This document shows, one piece after another, positions 45,347-54,285 of a stretch of 64,000 nucleotides of DNA (position 1 is its first letter; every line of letters starts with the position of its first letter). The stretch comes from JBBDYG01 sp040901765. Lineage in GTDB: Bacteria > Planctomycetota > Planctomycetia > Pirellulales > Lacipirellulaceae. A program made the translations under genes and the position numbers. Location: contig JBBDYG010000091.1 of the NCBI GenBank assembly GCA_040901765.1, positions 1 through 64,000 on the forward strand, in the 5' to 3' direction. The notes below the pieces were generated by a model that saw only the letters and a program-made list of their open reading frames with translations, searched no databases and was not told where the DNA came from.

Positions 45347-46321
45347 GTGCCAGATGACCACAACGTGTTTCGCAATGGAGAGGCTACCGATGGCGAATTT
45401 GCTGTTTCGAGCAGAAAGGCAGCGAACCTTTCTCAAGAGGAGGCAGCCGTGTGCGCGGGCTTGCCGATCAAGCGTTTGCGCGAAGCTGAGAAACGCAGTG
45501 GTCCGCTTGACAAAGAAGAGCGAGAACGTCTTGCGAAAGCGTACGGCGTGAGCGACCCTACGCTCTTTATTCGCAAGAAGGGCTTGCCGGAGTCGCTATT
45601 GCTCCAAGCCGGTGGTTTGTGTGGTGAGCCGCCCGTCGAAGAAGAGGGGGATTTTCAAGATTTTGAGTGCAGCACTTCACTAACGGCGAATCGCGTAAAC
45701 TGCCCCGTCGCCGTCCTCTGGGGGGACTCCCGATTCCGTTCGTACGTACATGCCAACGTTTGTTTTGCTGAGTCCCCACCGCAAGGCTCTTACCTGCGGA
45801 TTGCGTTCCGTAATGGTGCGGGGCCATACCCTACCAGTGTCGGGATTCATCCAAAGCATATGATCGCGAGACGGCTGAGCCGACATCAGCTTGGCTTTCG
45901 GTTTCGCGCACAGTTGTTGCAGAATGCAAACCCAACTCGCCCATTATGTATTGTTGTCAGGGTGTCGGACGCCGCGCATCGTCAATGGAAATATTACACG
46001 AAACGTGCGGTCCAGCATGTTTTCCCACTTGGCCCGCCCGGTAGCAAGACAGCCATAGTGGAGGAGGACGCCGACGAAGATCGCTGGCGCGTTACGGCCC
46101 TTCCGCAGAAGTCAGCATGGACCCAGATAGAAGTGCGTACCAAAGGCGGTAGCGTTGATCATCAATGGAGTCCGTTCTTGCATGATGAGAGAATAGCAAA
46201 TCTCGACGTGATTACCCGTATTTCCTTGGAAATAGGAACGCATGAAGACACAGAGCGGCCGCGCGGAGGGGAAGGAGTTGTGTTAATCAGCCCGATTGAA
46301 ATTATGGGGACCTCTGTTTGA
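45347..46321 (+). CDS. XRE-type HTH protein with beta-rich C-terminal domain
   Basis: The GTG at 45347 has AGGAG upstream. Residues of about 24-72 form an XRE-like helix-turn-helix (SRKAANLSQEEAAVCAGLPI, ending DPTLF). The remaining 230 residues look like a beta-sandwich with no recognised family (for example LRIAFRNGAGPYPTSVGIHP and WTQIEVRTKGGSVDHQWSPF). It is divergent from the ParB-tubulin-VWA operon with a 207-bp shared promoter region, so it may regulate that operon in response to a ligand or protein held by the beta domain. Confidence 0.7.
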   Translation: MPDDHNVFRNGEATDGEFAVSSRKAANLSQEEAAVCAGLPIKRLREAEKRSGPLDKEERERLAKAYGVSDPTLFIRKKGLPESLLLQAGGLCGEPPVEEEGDFQDFECSTSLTANRVNCPVAVLWGDSRFRSYVHANVCFAESPPQGSYLRIAFRNGAGPYPTSVGIHPKHMIARRLSRHQLGFRFRAQLLQNANPTRPLCIVVRVSDAAHRQWKYYTKRAVQHVFPLGPPGSKTAIVEEDADEDRWRVTALPQKSAWTQIEVRTKGGSVDHQWSPFLHDERIANLDVITRISLEIGTHEDTERPRGGEGVVLISPIEIMGTSV

Positions 46322-46353
46322 CTTAGGATTCGCAGCGTAGTATTCAGACGGCT

Positions 46354-46794
46354 GTGGATGTTGATAAGGCAGGCCAAGCCGTAACGCGTGGGGCGACAAT
46401 TGACCTTTCCAAGGAGATCTTTGGAGCGGACCTTTGCGAAAAGCTTGTCGAAGTTAGGCAGCGGCTGAATGCTCCGCTTGTCAGATCGCTTGCAACCTAC
46501 CTGAAGTCCATGGAAGGAACGGCTTTCGACGACGCATCCAAGATGCGTGAATTTGCAAAGAACGTGAACTCTCTCTTGCGAGCATTCGACCTAAAACTGA
46601 TTATTCCATTCGGAACACACAAAGGGGCTCTTGCCGGACTCGGGATCGCATACTCGTGCGGCTACGCGGGGAAACACGTTTTCGTCTTTAGAACGAACGA
46701 CCAAAGAGCGACTCACGCTACGGATCGATGCCCCCGACTTATACTTCACCGCAGGCCCCCTGAAATGCAGCGCGGTCCAAAGCCCCACTCTTGA
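46354..46794 (+). CDS. Hypothetical protein with probable frameshift near its end
   Basis: The frame opens at GTG 46354, 33 bp after the XRE gene. The first 110 residues look protein-like (DLSKEIFGADLCEKLVEVRQRL, FDLKLIIPFGTHKGALAGLG). After KHVF the sequence turns into odd Arg/Pro-rich residues. The neighbouring frame instead reads SSLERTTKERLTLRIDAPDLYFTAGPLK to a stop at 46799-46801. One surplus T in the TTTT at about 46680-46683 would explain this. I do not recognise the family. It may be co-transcribed with the XRE gene. Confidence 0.55.
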   Translation: MDVDKAGQAVTRGATIDLSKEIFGADLCEKLVEVRQRLNAPLVRSLATYLKSMEGTAFDDASKMREFAKNVNSLLRAFDLKLIIPFGTHKGALAGLGIAYSCGYAGKHVFVFRTNDQRATHATDRCPRLILHRRPPEMQRGPKPHS

Positions 46795-46801
46795 TTCATA
46801 A

Positions 46802-47277
46802 CGGTACTTGCGGCACTGTCCGCAGAGTCTCGCCAGTCCGTTTTGGTCTTGTGTGGCACTCGCGATGGCTCTGCATCGCAAGTCTTGCCTGGTTAATGGA
46901 ATCGGAAAATTACACAGGGCGATCGCATTATATCCGGACGAGCGTTGCAGGGGCAACGATGTTCGTCCTTTCTTCCCGCGCTGCGTGACCTCGCCCTGCA
47001 TGTGCCACGCAACAACAACCGAGTGATTCGCTTCGCTCGAATTCAAGCTCCCGCCGAGGGGAGATGTTCTCCCCACACATTTCTGCTGCCTTCGTCGGCC
47101 TGTCATCGTCGGGGCTCGCCCCGCTGAGGCCGCCAGGCCCTTGGCCCCGGCGAGGACAGGTCGAGGAAGGCGGCGTTACCAGTGCTGCCGCCCGCCGACT
47201 GCTCACTCCAGCCTTTGTTGGTCCGATTCGGAGGGGTCTCGTCCGCCGTTCGGGAAGCGGTTCTCACGCCGCCGAAA
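46802..47277. other. Intergenic gap, no gene seen
   Basis: About 470 bp without a plausible gene. It is locally GC-rich (47090-47280) and lies at the convergence of the rightward XRE block and the leftward phosphoesterase gene. Confidence 0.5.
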
Positions 47278-48726
47278 TCACTCGCCAATTGACGCTGCTA
47301 CTCCATCCTCCGCCTGCTGATTAAGAAATCCTTCCACGCGTCGCTTGGCCAACTCTCCTTCCGCCAACGGACCTGCCATCATCATTGGTTGTGGCGCCTT
47401 CGATCGCCTTGTTTCCCGTTCCCCAAGATGTTCGGCGAAGACAATCAGTGATTTTTGCAGGTCGTTCTCGGGCTCGTTAAGCTCCTCAAGAGTGGAGTCC
47501 TCGGCGGCGCCGATCGGCAACTCCTCAGCGCGCAAGGCCATTGCCAGCGCAGGAACGGGAACCTCCAGGGGCGTATCCGTTCGTGGTCCACCTTTCGTCC
47601 GAATGACGGGCCCAAGCGAGTTCGCATTGCTGACGCGCGCGGTGAGCGCACCGAGATCCCATTTGTCGGAAAGATATTTGAGCAAGCTCGTGTGATCGAA
47701 TTGCGTATTGACGACGCCTTTGTCGATCCACGGCGAGATCAGTAAGGCGGGGACTCGCACGCCAAGCCGATTGAAGCCGTACTGCTCGTTTAAGTCGTCA
47801 GGCGGGATACACGACGGCGGCGACACATGATCATAGAAGCCGCCGTGTTCGTCGTAGAGCACGACAAGCAAGGTGCTCTGCCAGAGTCGTTCGTTCTTGC
47901 GGATCGCATTGTAAACGTTCGCGAGGAGGCGCTGAGCCCGCATCGTCGAATGAGCCGGGTGGTCATCGTTCTGTTCACCCTTCATGTAGTTGGGTTCAAT
48001 AAAGCAGTACTGAGGAAAATCTTCTTCGCGTTCTTTCGTGTTCGAGTAAAACGACCGCATGAATCTGTACCTCATGGCGTTCTTAACTCGACGCTGATGG
48101 GAGAGAACAAGCGACTGCGGAACGTCCCCGCAGTACACGCGCCACTTGATCCCGCGCTCGCTGAGGCGGTCAAAAATCGTGTCTTGCGTGTAGTGCAGGT
48201 ACAGGTGGGTATCGCCCACGCTCGTGGGCATCTCAACGAGACCTTGCGACGTGCCGCTGTGGACGAAGAATCGGTTTGTCCAGGTGGGGCCTGGGACCGA
48301 CGAGAACCAATGGTCGCAAATTGCAAAGTGGCGGGCGAGGCAGTGAAGTGCGGGGAGTGCGTCGAGCGCAAAGTAATTCATGATCTTTTGCGGATCCAGA
48401 TTGGGTCGTTCCGGATGCTGCCGCTGGTACTCCGCCACGAAGCCTCCATTGTCCCCCGCAAGTTGCCGCTCGATGTTATGGAGTTCGTGCATCGGATCGG
48501 GATCGACGATCGGATCAAACGACTCGGCTTGGTAGTACCTCGCGCCGTCCAACCCGGCGTTGAACCGCAAACTGGCAACATCAACTCCTTCAAGGTGAGG
48601 ATAGACCGATTTGAAACAACCGAGCATCTGATCGAAGGAATGGTTTTCCAGCATCAGCACGACGACGTGCTTGATGGGATCCGCGACTGGTCGCAATCGC
48701 TCAGCGAGACGGCGGAAGACACCCAT
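47278..48726 (-). CDS. Phosphoesterase family protein (phospholipase C/acid phosphatase-like)
   Basis: ATG 48726 (MGVFRRLAER) is preferred over an upstream TTG at 48732. The product has about 482 residues. It shows the family opening IKHVVVLMLENHSFDQMLG with the metal-site E-N-H-S-F-D, then FAICDHWFSSVPGPTWTNRFF and LLVVLYDEHGGFYDHVSPP. These are all diagnostic of the PF04185 phosphoesterase superfamily. Members hydrolyse phospholipids or phosphate monoesters. No signal peptide is visible, so it may be cytoplasmic, which is unusual since most relatives are exported. It follows the helicase gene on the same strand. Confidence 0.88.
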   Translation of the reverse strand: MGVFRRLAERLRPVADPIKHVVVLMLENHSFDQMLGCFKSVYPHLEGVDVASLRFNAGLDGARYYQAESFDPIVDPDPMHELHNIERQLAGDNGGFVAEYQRQHPERPNLDPQKIMNYFALDALPALHCLARHFAICDHWFSSVPGPTWTNRFFVHSGTSQGLVEMPTSVGDTHLYLHYTQDTIFDRLSERGIKWRVYCGDVPQSLVLSHQRRVKNAMRYRFMRSFYSNTKEREEDFPQYCFIEPNYMKGEQNDDHPAHSTMRAQRLLANVYNAIRKNERLWQSTLLVVLYDEHGGFYDHVSPPSCIPPDDLNEQYGFNRLGVRVPALLISPWIDKGVVNTQFDHTSLLKYLSDKWDLGALTARVSNANSLGPVIRTKGGPRTDTPLEVPVPALAMALRAEELPIGAAEDSTLEELNEPENDLQKSLIVFAEHLGERETRRSKAPQPMMMAGPLAEGELAKRRVEGFLNQQAEDGVAASIGE

Positions 48727-48816
48727 GTTCAATGCCTAGGAGACGCGGACTGAATCTTTCTAAACTGTACTGGCTGCTCGGCAAGTTGGTAGTATCGGTG
48801 ACTCTTGCTGAGAGCC

Positions 48817-51800
48817 CTAATCACTTGCAATAACGCGGAACGGAATAGCGAACGTTTCCATCAGATAGTTCTCCGTGACAGCCATCAACTCCAGTTGCTC
48901 GCGGGAAACGGCTGACTTCGAGATGCCTGGCTGGATGATGGCAACTTTTAAAAGAACCCGCTGAACGTCCGACTTCTCCCGTATCCGCATGAGATCGCTT
49001 GCGGTCCCCTTCTCGTACCGAGTGGCCGTCGCGCTGCCGCGGGTTCGCGGCTCGCGGCGCAATAAGTGGGTGAATAGATCGCGCTGCTTTTCGATCCACC
49101 GAATGCTTTTCTGAGCCTGTCCGCAAAGTTCGTAGAGTTCCTTGATGCGGGCTCCCGGCTGGTCACCCGCGGCAAACTTGCAGTGCCAGAACTCGACTTC
49201 AATCTGACCAGTTGCTTCGCAGATCGCGACGACATCGGCGCTTTCTCCTTTGTCATCGTCATCGAAGATCACTGAAAACTCTGGGCGCTTCTTGAGTTCT
49301 GCGATCACGCGATGCTGAATCGATTTGGGATTCTTTGCGAGTCCCTGAGATTCGACGCGGATATCAGTGCCCTTCCAGTCCCACGTCTCGATCCGATCGG
49401 GGGGAAACGGATCCGGCTTCGCGCGCAACTCGACGTACTCCACGCCAGTCAACGATGAGCCGTCAGCGTACCAGATCGTGGGGACGTGCTCTTCAAAGAA
49501 CTCGGCGAGTGTGCTTTCCTTACCGCGGTGCTTAATCGTTGCCTTGCTTTTATCCTTTACTTCGATGGAGTAATCGGGATTCCCGTCATTCTTGAAGAGC
49601 TTGAGCTCAAACGTGGCCGACGCATCAGCGCCAGAAACCGAGAACACCAGGGGCGCCGTTTCCGATGGATCCACAAGTTCAATTTCAGCGTCGTGACGAT
49701 AGACGTTTTTGCCGTCGATCTGGAATGCGAACGCCTGCTCCGGCTCTCGGAAGAACAACTCGGGCCACTCAATCCCAATGGGCATCTTCGCCGGACGCTC
49801 GGCGACAAGCACGGGCACCAAAGTCCCTTTCAAAACCTCGTCGGGATCGAGCTTGGGATCGACGAGTTTTGAACCCACGGCGTCGCACCAGGTCGTGAGC
49901 TGCAAGAGATTGGTCGTCTTGTAGGACCAAATACGACCCTTGTAGGAACACCCGAGCGTGGTTCGCGAGCCATTCTCAAAACCCTGGCCGAAGAGGTTCG
50001 ATCGGATGGCTTTCTGCTTTTGCGCTTCGGTCATGCCGGATTCGACATCGCTCCCGGCGCGCATCGTATACCGAATGAGTCGCCCCAATTGTTCGAGCAG
50101 GCCGACGTTTTGGAGCTTCAGCCGGGTGATTCCCGCCAGACAGCGAAAGATCTCTGGTCCTTTGATCTGCTCCACTTCCTCGCCTGCGACCGCCTTGGCG
50201 AGCTTCTTGAAGAAGCCCGCATTGCTGGAGTTGTGAATGAAAAGCAAGCCCTTCTTCTTGTTCCAATGCAGGACGTAGAGCTGCCAATCCCAGTTGTGGA
50301 TTTCGTCAATCTGCGCCCAATCAATCGAGACCCGTTTGGTGGTGACGACGACGAGCGTTCGCTCCTGGGGATTGAGGGTTTCATACACCTTGTCCAAAGA
50401 ATCGTAGGCCGGGATGCCAACGCTGAAATTCTCCGGCGACCAATCCGAACATTTGGTACGGTACGCCACCGTGCTCATGGCAGGCTTTACATTTTGCAGC
50501 GTGATTTCTTTAGGGAGGTCTTGGAAGCCGCCCAAAAACTCCCATAGATTGAATTCCGCACTCGTGGCTTTCTCGCTGATTAGCGGCAACAGCACGTTCC
50601 AGTCGCTGTCGTGCTGGTAGAGCCGTCGCAGCTCCTCCTTGACTTCAAGGTCAGCAACATTGGCGATGAACGTAGCGTTACCCAACTGCGGCTTTGTCCG
50701 GGTGAATCGTCCCGCGAGTTGCAGGGTGACGGCCAGAGTCTTGCGGATGTCGTGAAACGCCGCGATTTTTAGTTCGGGAAGATCGAAACCCTCCCCGAGC
50801 ATGTCGACGCACACGACGATGCGCGATTCCCCGGAAATCAATTTGGCGCGCACGGCCTCTCGTTCCGATTTGGAAGTGATGCCCGTATGCAACTCGACCG
50901 GATTGAATTCGGCGTACTGCTTGTAGCACTCGAACACCTCCTTTGCCCGACCGACGCTTTGAACGCGGGCCATCAGGATGTGGACGCGACTGAGGTCCTC
51001 GCGAAGCTGAGCCACGGCAGCTTCGGCGATCGCCGCGTCTTTCTTGTCAGGGGCGAATTCGATGACCGGCTTGAATGTGATCGCCTTGAAATACCCTTGT
51101 TCTTGCGCTTGGCGCAATCCGAAAGTGAAGAGCCGCTTACCCGCAATTGGCCTGTCGTCATTGCGAAACGGAGTGGCCGTAAACTGAACGATGCGACTGG
51201 CAGCAAAGGCGTCGCGAAAGGCGGACCAGGTGGGAGCCGCAACGTGATGCGCTTCATCAATGAACAGGCAGGAACTTAACGACGCCATGCGAGCCATCAC
51301 ATCGGGCTCGCATTGGCTCGCCAGCGGCATCGTCGTCACGATGACATTGCACTTCCGAAATAAGGCGTCGACCTCGTCCGGGGTCTTCGGTCGCTTATTG
51401 AGCATGCCGACGACGGGATACTTTGCGGATGCGGCAATAACTCCAAAGTAAGGTTCCTTCAGCAAACCGAGCGTCAAGAACTTCGCGGCGAGCTGGATTC
51501 GCAGCGCATCGGACGGCACCACGACGAGCACTCGTTCACAACGTTCGGCGACCAACGTCGCAATCATGGTTTCGGTCTTGCCGACGCCGGTGGGAAGGAC
51601 AACCGTGCCTGGCTCCATGCTCACGGTCCAATGTGATTGAATGCCGTGAATGGCGCCTAACTGCGGCGGTCGCAATCCACCGACGCCTTGCTCGACCGCT
51701 TCAGCTTTGTAGGCAAAGGCCTCGCGCCAAGACTCGCGCACTTCCTCTACGTTGCTCTCGAATGCCGCGAGCGACGTGGGTTGAGTTCCCTGCCCGGGAT

Positions 51801-52092
51801 GCTGGATCCATTTGCCGCCGGTGAGATCCAGCGGCGCTTTGCCTTTTGGCTTGATCGCAGCGTGGAGATGGCGGACTGCGTAGGCGATGTCAGCGGGCGG
51901 CGCCACATTAGTGGTAAATACATGAACTACGGGACTGTCGTCCGATCGTTGAAAGCCAAAGCCATGTTTGTAGCCACTTTGATACTCGTAGCATTTCGCC
52001 TCGCCCTTCCAGCGAGGAACGCCGAGTTGCCGGACAAGATTTCCGTTCTCCTTAAGATCGATGAGATAGAGCGCTGGGAGCGAGACTTCCAC
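48817..52092 (-). CDS. DEAD/DEAH-box helicase of large defence-type architecture
   Basis: This 1,091-residue protein starts at GTG 52092 with GGAG eight bases upstream. Superfamily 2 motifs are intact: Walker A LPTGVGKT (166-173), DEAH in FIDEAHH (about 277-283), TATPFRND, and a C-terminal helicase part with VDMLGEGFDLPELKI and LQLAGRFTR. About 500 residues after the helicase are of unknown fold. They include a segment with DDDDKGESADVVAICEATGQ resembling a nuclease-like core, with Glu/Asp and EVEFWHCKFA. Helicases of this size with such C-termini are frequent in phage-defence loci. It lies between AbiE and a phosphoesterase gene; a defence role is inferred. Confidence 0.85.
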   Translation of the reverse strand: MEVSLPALYLIDLKENGNLVRQLGVPRWKGEAKCYEYQSGYKHGFGFQRSDDSPVVHVFTTNVAPPADIAYAVRHLHAAIKPKGKAPLDLTGGKWIQHPGQGTQPTSLAAFESNVEEVRESWREAFAYKAEAVEQGVGGLRPPQLGAIHGIQSHWTVSMEPGTVVLPTGVGKTETMIATLVAERCERVLVVVPSDALRIQLAAKFLTLGLLKEPYFGVIAASAKYPVVGMLNKRPKTPDEVDALFRKCNVIVTTMPLASQCEPDVMARMASLSSCLFIDEAHHVAAPTWSAFRDAFAASRIVQFTATPFRNDDRPIAGKRLFTFGLRQAQEQGYFKAITFKPVIEFAPDKKDAAIAEAAVAQLREDLSRVHILMARVQSVGRAKEVFECYKQYAEFNPVELHTGITSKSEREAVRAKLISGESRIVVCVDMLGEGFDLPELKIAAFHDIRKTLAVTLQLAGRFTRTKPQLGNATFIANVADLEVKEELRRLYQHDSDWNVLLPLISEKATSAEFNLWEFLGGFQDLPKEITLQNVKPAMSTVAYRTKCSDWSPENFSVGIPAYDSLDKVYETLNPQERTLVVVTTKRVSIDWAQIDEIHNWDWQLYVLHWNKKKGLLFIHNSSNAGFFKKLAKAVAGEEVEQIKGPEIFRCLAGITRLKLQNVGLLEQLGRLIRYTMRAGSDVESGMTEAQKQKAIRSNLFGQGFENGSRTTLGCSYKGRIWSYKTTNLLQLTTWCDAVGSKLVDPKLDPDEVLKGTLVPVLVAERPAKMPIGIEWPELFFREPEQAFAFQIDGKNVYRHDAEIELVDPSETAPLVFSVSGADASATFELKLFKNDGNPDYSIEVKDKSKATIKHRGKESTLAEFFEEHVPTIWYADGSSLTGVEYVELRAKPDPFPPDRIETWDWKGTDIRVESQGLAKNPKSIQHRVIAELKKRPEFSVIFDDDDKGESADVVAICEATGQIEVEFWHCKFAAGDQPGARIKELYELCGQAQKSIRWIEKQRDLFTHLLRREPRTRGSATATRYEKGTASDLMRIREKSDVQRVLLKVAIIQPGISKSAVSREQLELMAVTENYLMETFAIPFRVIASD

Positions 52093-52202
52093 AATGCAAA
52101 CTCCGAATAAGCGGTGGCATTAGTGCCTCATGCTACAACGGCTGTTTAGCAAAGTCGATATTTGGAGGATCTTGTGACACGGTTGGCAGAGACGCAAGAC
52201 GA

Positions 52203-53117
52203 TTACGTCCAAGGTCCGGGCGCCTTCCATTGCTGGGTGAACGTCGCACCGCTGGCAACCGCGTCCGCCACCGGCGAAAGAAATCTCGCGAGAGTCTCAA
52301 TGACAGGGGCGAGATCGCCCGGCGCTTCCGCGAGCCGCGTCTTCCGAACGAACGCAGTCCACTGCGTTTGCTTCGTAGCGTCTGCGGCAAACTCTTGAGT
52401 GAGCGCCGTCGGTGCGGCAATCACTTCCGTCCCGCGATGTCGAAAGGTCGCGGCGATGGCCCGTGCGAGCGTCGCTCCGTCAAAATCAAATTGCCGCGAC
52501 AGCGACCAGAGATCGAAGAAGTCCTTCATGCGACTATTAAGCATGCCGAGCTTCGTCATCGCTTCAAACTTCTCGGCCACCACAGTTTCCCGGCTGTAGC
52601 CCTTCAGCCGCGGCGCGGGCAACTCCAGCAGCGTGGGATAGTCCGTCATCAACGGTTCCGGAATCGTCACGTCGCCAAAGCCCAGATCGATCTGCATCGC
52701 AAACCGTGATTTTTCCAAGTACGCGAGAAAGGTCACGCGAACGCCTTCGTAGTCCGCGTCTTCCTTGATCACGTTGGCCTCCAGCGACGCGGCGTCGAAG
52801 CGCAGCCCGTCCGGCTCGGTCTCGATTTCGCAAATCTCCCGAAACGCGGCCGCGATCTCATCGCGGTCATTGCCCGTCTTCCCGAGAAAATCGATGTCGC
52901 GCGTCGGCCGAAACTCCGCCGCCTTCCACGCCGTAAACATCAGCGCCCCTTTGAGCACAAACTTCTCTGCGTGGCGTGAGAGACTAACGCGGTAGAGAAA
53001 CCGCTCCATAACGAAGTATTGGAAGATTTCCTGAAACGGCCGCCTGCTCGTCTTGGCGATTTGTTGCAGTCGCTGCCGAATCGAATGGGCCAGATCCTTC
53101 TTGGGCCCTGCGGTCAT
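52203..53117 (-). CDS. abiEii: AbiEii nucleotidyltransferase toxin
   Basis: This 304-residue protein has the AbiEii/MenT-like nucleotidyltransferase signature: FVLKGALMFTAW (residues 53-64), RPTRDIDFLG with D74 and D76, and later VVAEKFEAM and MKDFFDLWSL. AbiEii proteins are nucleotidyltransferase toxins of type IV toxin-antitoxin systems, giving abortive phage infection. Its ATG overlaps the antitoxin stop (53114-53117), the usual coupled order antitoxin then toxin. All motifs are intact, so activity is expected. Confidence 0.92.
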   Translation of the reverse strand: MTAGPKKDLAHSIRQRLQQIAKTSRRPFQEIFQYFVMERFLYRVSLSRHAEKFVLKGALMFTAWKAAEFRPTRDIDFLGKTGNDRDEIAAAFREICEIETEPDGLRFDAASLEANVIKEDADYEGVRVTFLAYLEKSRFAMQIDLGFGDVTIPEPLMTDYPTLLELPAPRLKGYSRETVVAEKFEAMTKLGMLNSRMKDFFDLWSLSRQFDFDGATLARAIAATFRHRGTEVIAAPTALTQEFAADATKQTQWTAFVRKTRLAEAPGDLAPVIETLARFLSPVADAVASGATFTQQWKAPGPWT

Positions 53118-53740
53118 AGAATCGCCTCCAGATAGGGCTGCATCACTTTCTTCACGCGGCAGACGTCGGCGAAGTGCAGCAGCGCATCCACGTTGTACTT
53201 CTTCTGCCGCTGATAGAATCGCACGGCCTCCAGGCAGGTGTCGAGTCCGATTCGACTGCGATACTTGAAACAGTCGGCCAGCGTTTTCTCACGGCTGTAA
53301 ACCTTGGCGACGATCGGCCCCAACCGATGCTTTTCAATTCCCTCGGAAAACGCCTTGCCGCTGAAGCGAAAGCTCGCAATCGGCGGGTGATCAATTCGCG
53401 GCGGCTCGGCGCTCCGCGGAATCGCCACATAGACTTCGTGTGGGATTTGCGTGGTAAGTTCGTGGAACGAGAGCGCCGAGATCAGGCAGATGACGCCCTG
53501 CGGCACTTTGGCGGCGACGACTGCCAGATCAGGATTGGGAAGCGGTTCGGCGTCGGCGAGACGGTAGAGCCCCCGAGTCAGCCGCTCCAGCGTCCCATTC
53601 TCCAGCATCCGCTCAATGGTGCCGCGGGTGATCCCAGCGCGCAGCGCATCGGCCAGACGGAGCATGCCCGAGCGTTTGCGGAACGCGGCGAGCGCTTTCT
53701 TTTCAGCGGGTGAGATCGTTTTGGGGGCTGTTGTTGCCAT
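53114..53740 (-). CDS. abiEi: AbiEi-family antitoxin / autorepressor
   Basis: This 208-residue protein has an N-terminal winged-helix (LADALRAGITRGTIERMLENGT, then LERLTRGLYRL) and a C-terminal antitoxin region (YSREKTLADCFKYRSRIG). Members neutralise AbiEii and bind inverted repeats in their own promoter. Exactly such a repeat abuts its start codon (53741-53786). Length matches known AbiEi proteins. Confidence 0.92.
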   Translation of the reverse strand: MATTAPKTISPAEKKALAAFRKRSGMLRLADALRAGITRGTIERMLENGTLERLTRGLYRLADAEPLPNPDLAVVAAKVPQGVICLISALSFHELTTQIPHEVYVAIPRSAEPPRIDHPPIASFRFSGKAFSEGIEKHRLGPIVAKVYSREKTLADCFKYRSRIGLDTCLEAVRFYQRQKKYNVDALLHFADVCRVKKVMQPYLEAIL

Positions 53741-53786
53741 AAGTCAATATACCTCCAAATATTACATTCTGGCGGTATTTTGACTT
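53741..53786 (-). promoter_or_regulatory. Inverted-repeat operator of the abiE operon
   Basis: AAGTCAATATACC (53741-53753) is repeated in inverted orientation as GGTATTTTGACTT (53774-53786) with one mismatch. A minus-strand -10-like TAATAT (53759-53764) and a GGAGG ribosome site (53752-53756) lie in or beside the spacer. Binding by AbiEi would block the promoter. Confidence 0.8.
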
Positions 53787-53859
53787 AAAATGCACATGAT
53801 GGTCAAGCGGAAAGAATCGCCGAAAGCCGTTCCCAGGCGGGAATTTTCGATGCCCAGGC

Positions 53860-54285
53860 TCACTCCATAAATCCTTGGCGGGAAAGCCAATCCCCCAGGG
53901 CCTCTTCGACAATCTCCTGCTGGGTGTCGGGCTTGGCGTGTTTGAGTCGCTGCTCCAAGTAAGCCCGCCTTAGCGACTGAGCCATTCGGTGCGGCAGCCG
54001 AACGGTCACGGGCACAAGAACTTGATCCAACACTTCGCTTGCTTCGGGCGCCTCTTGGCTCGACCGTCCGCGACTGCTGAGACGACTGGCGCGGGATCGC
54101 GATTCCTTCGGCTCGTTGTTCTCTGCCGCGGGCTGCTGCAACTTCACAATCTTTTCGACGGGAAGTTTGCTCGGAGGCGCTTCAACCGCCGCCGGTTTCA
54201 ACTCTTTCGTCTCCTGCCCCTTGATGAACGCCATCTTAGCAGGCGTGATTTCCATCGCATCTCCCAGTGATCTTCGCTCAGCCAT
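53860..54285 (-). CDS. ParA partner protein with ribbon-helix-helix domain
   Basis: The first 85 residues of this 141-residue protein are charged and disordered-looking. The C-terminal part reads VPVTVRLPHRMAQSLRRAYL then DTQQEIVEEALGDWL, a ribbon-helix-helix type DNA-binding fold. It overlaps the end of parA by 8 bp and is downstream of it. In small plasmid partition loci such proteins (ParG/ParR-like) bind the centromere and stimulate the ParA ATPase. Confidence 0.8.
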   Translation of the reverse strand: MAERRSLGDAMEITPAKMAFIKGQETKELKPAAVEAPPSKLPVEKIVKLQQPAAENNEPKESRSRASRLSSRGRSSQEAPEASEVLDQVLVPVTVRLPHRMAQSLRRAYLEQRLKHAKPDTQQEIVEEALGDWLSRQGFME

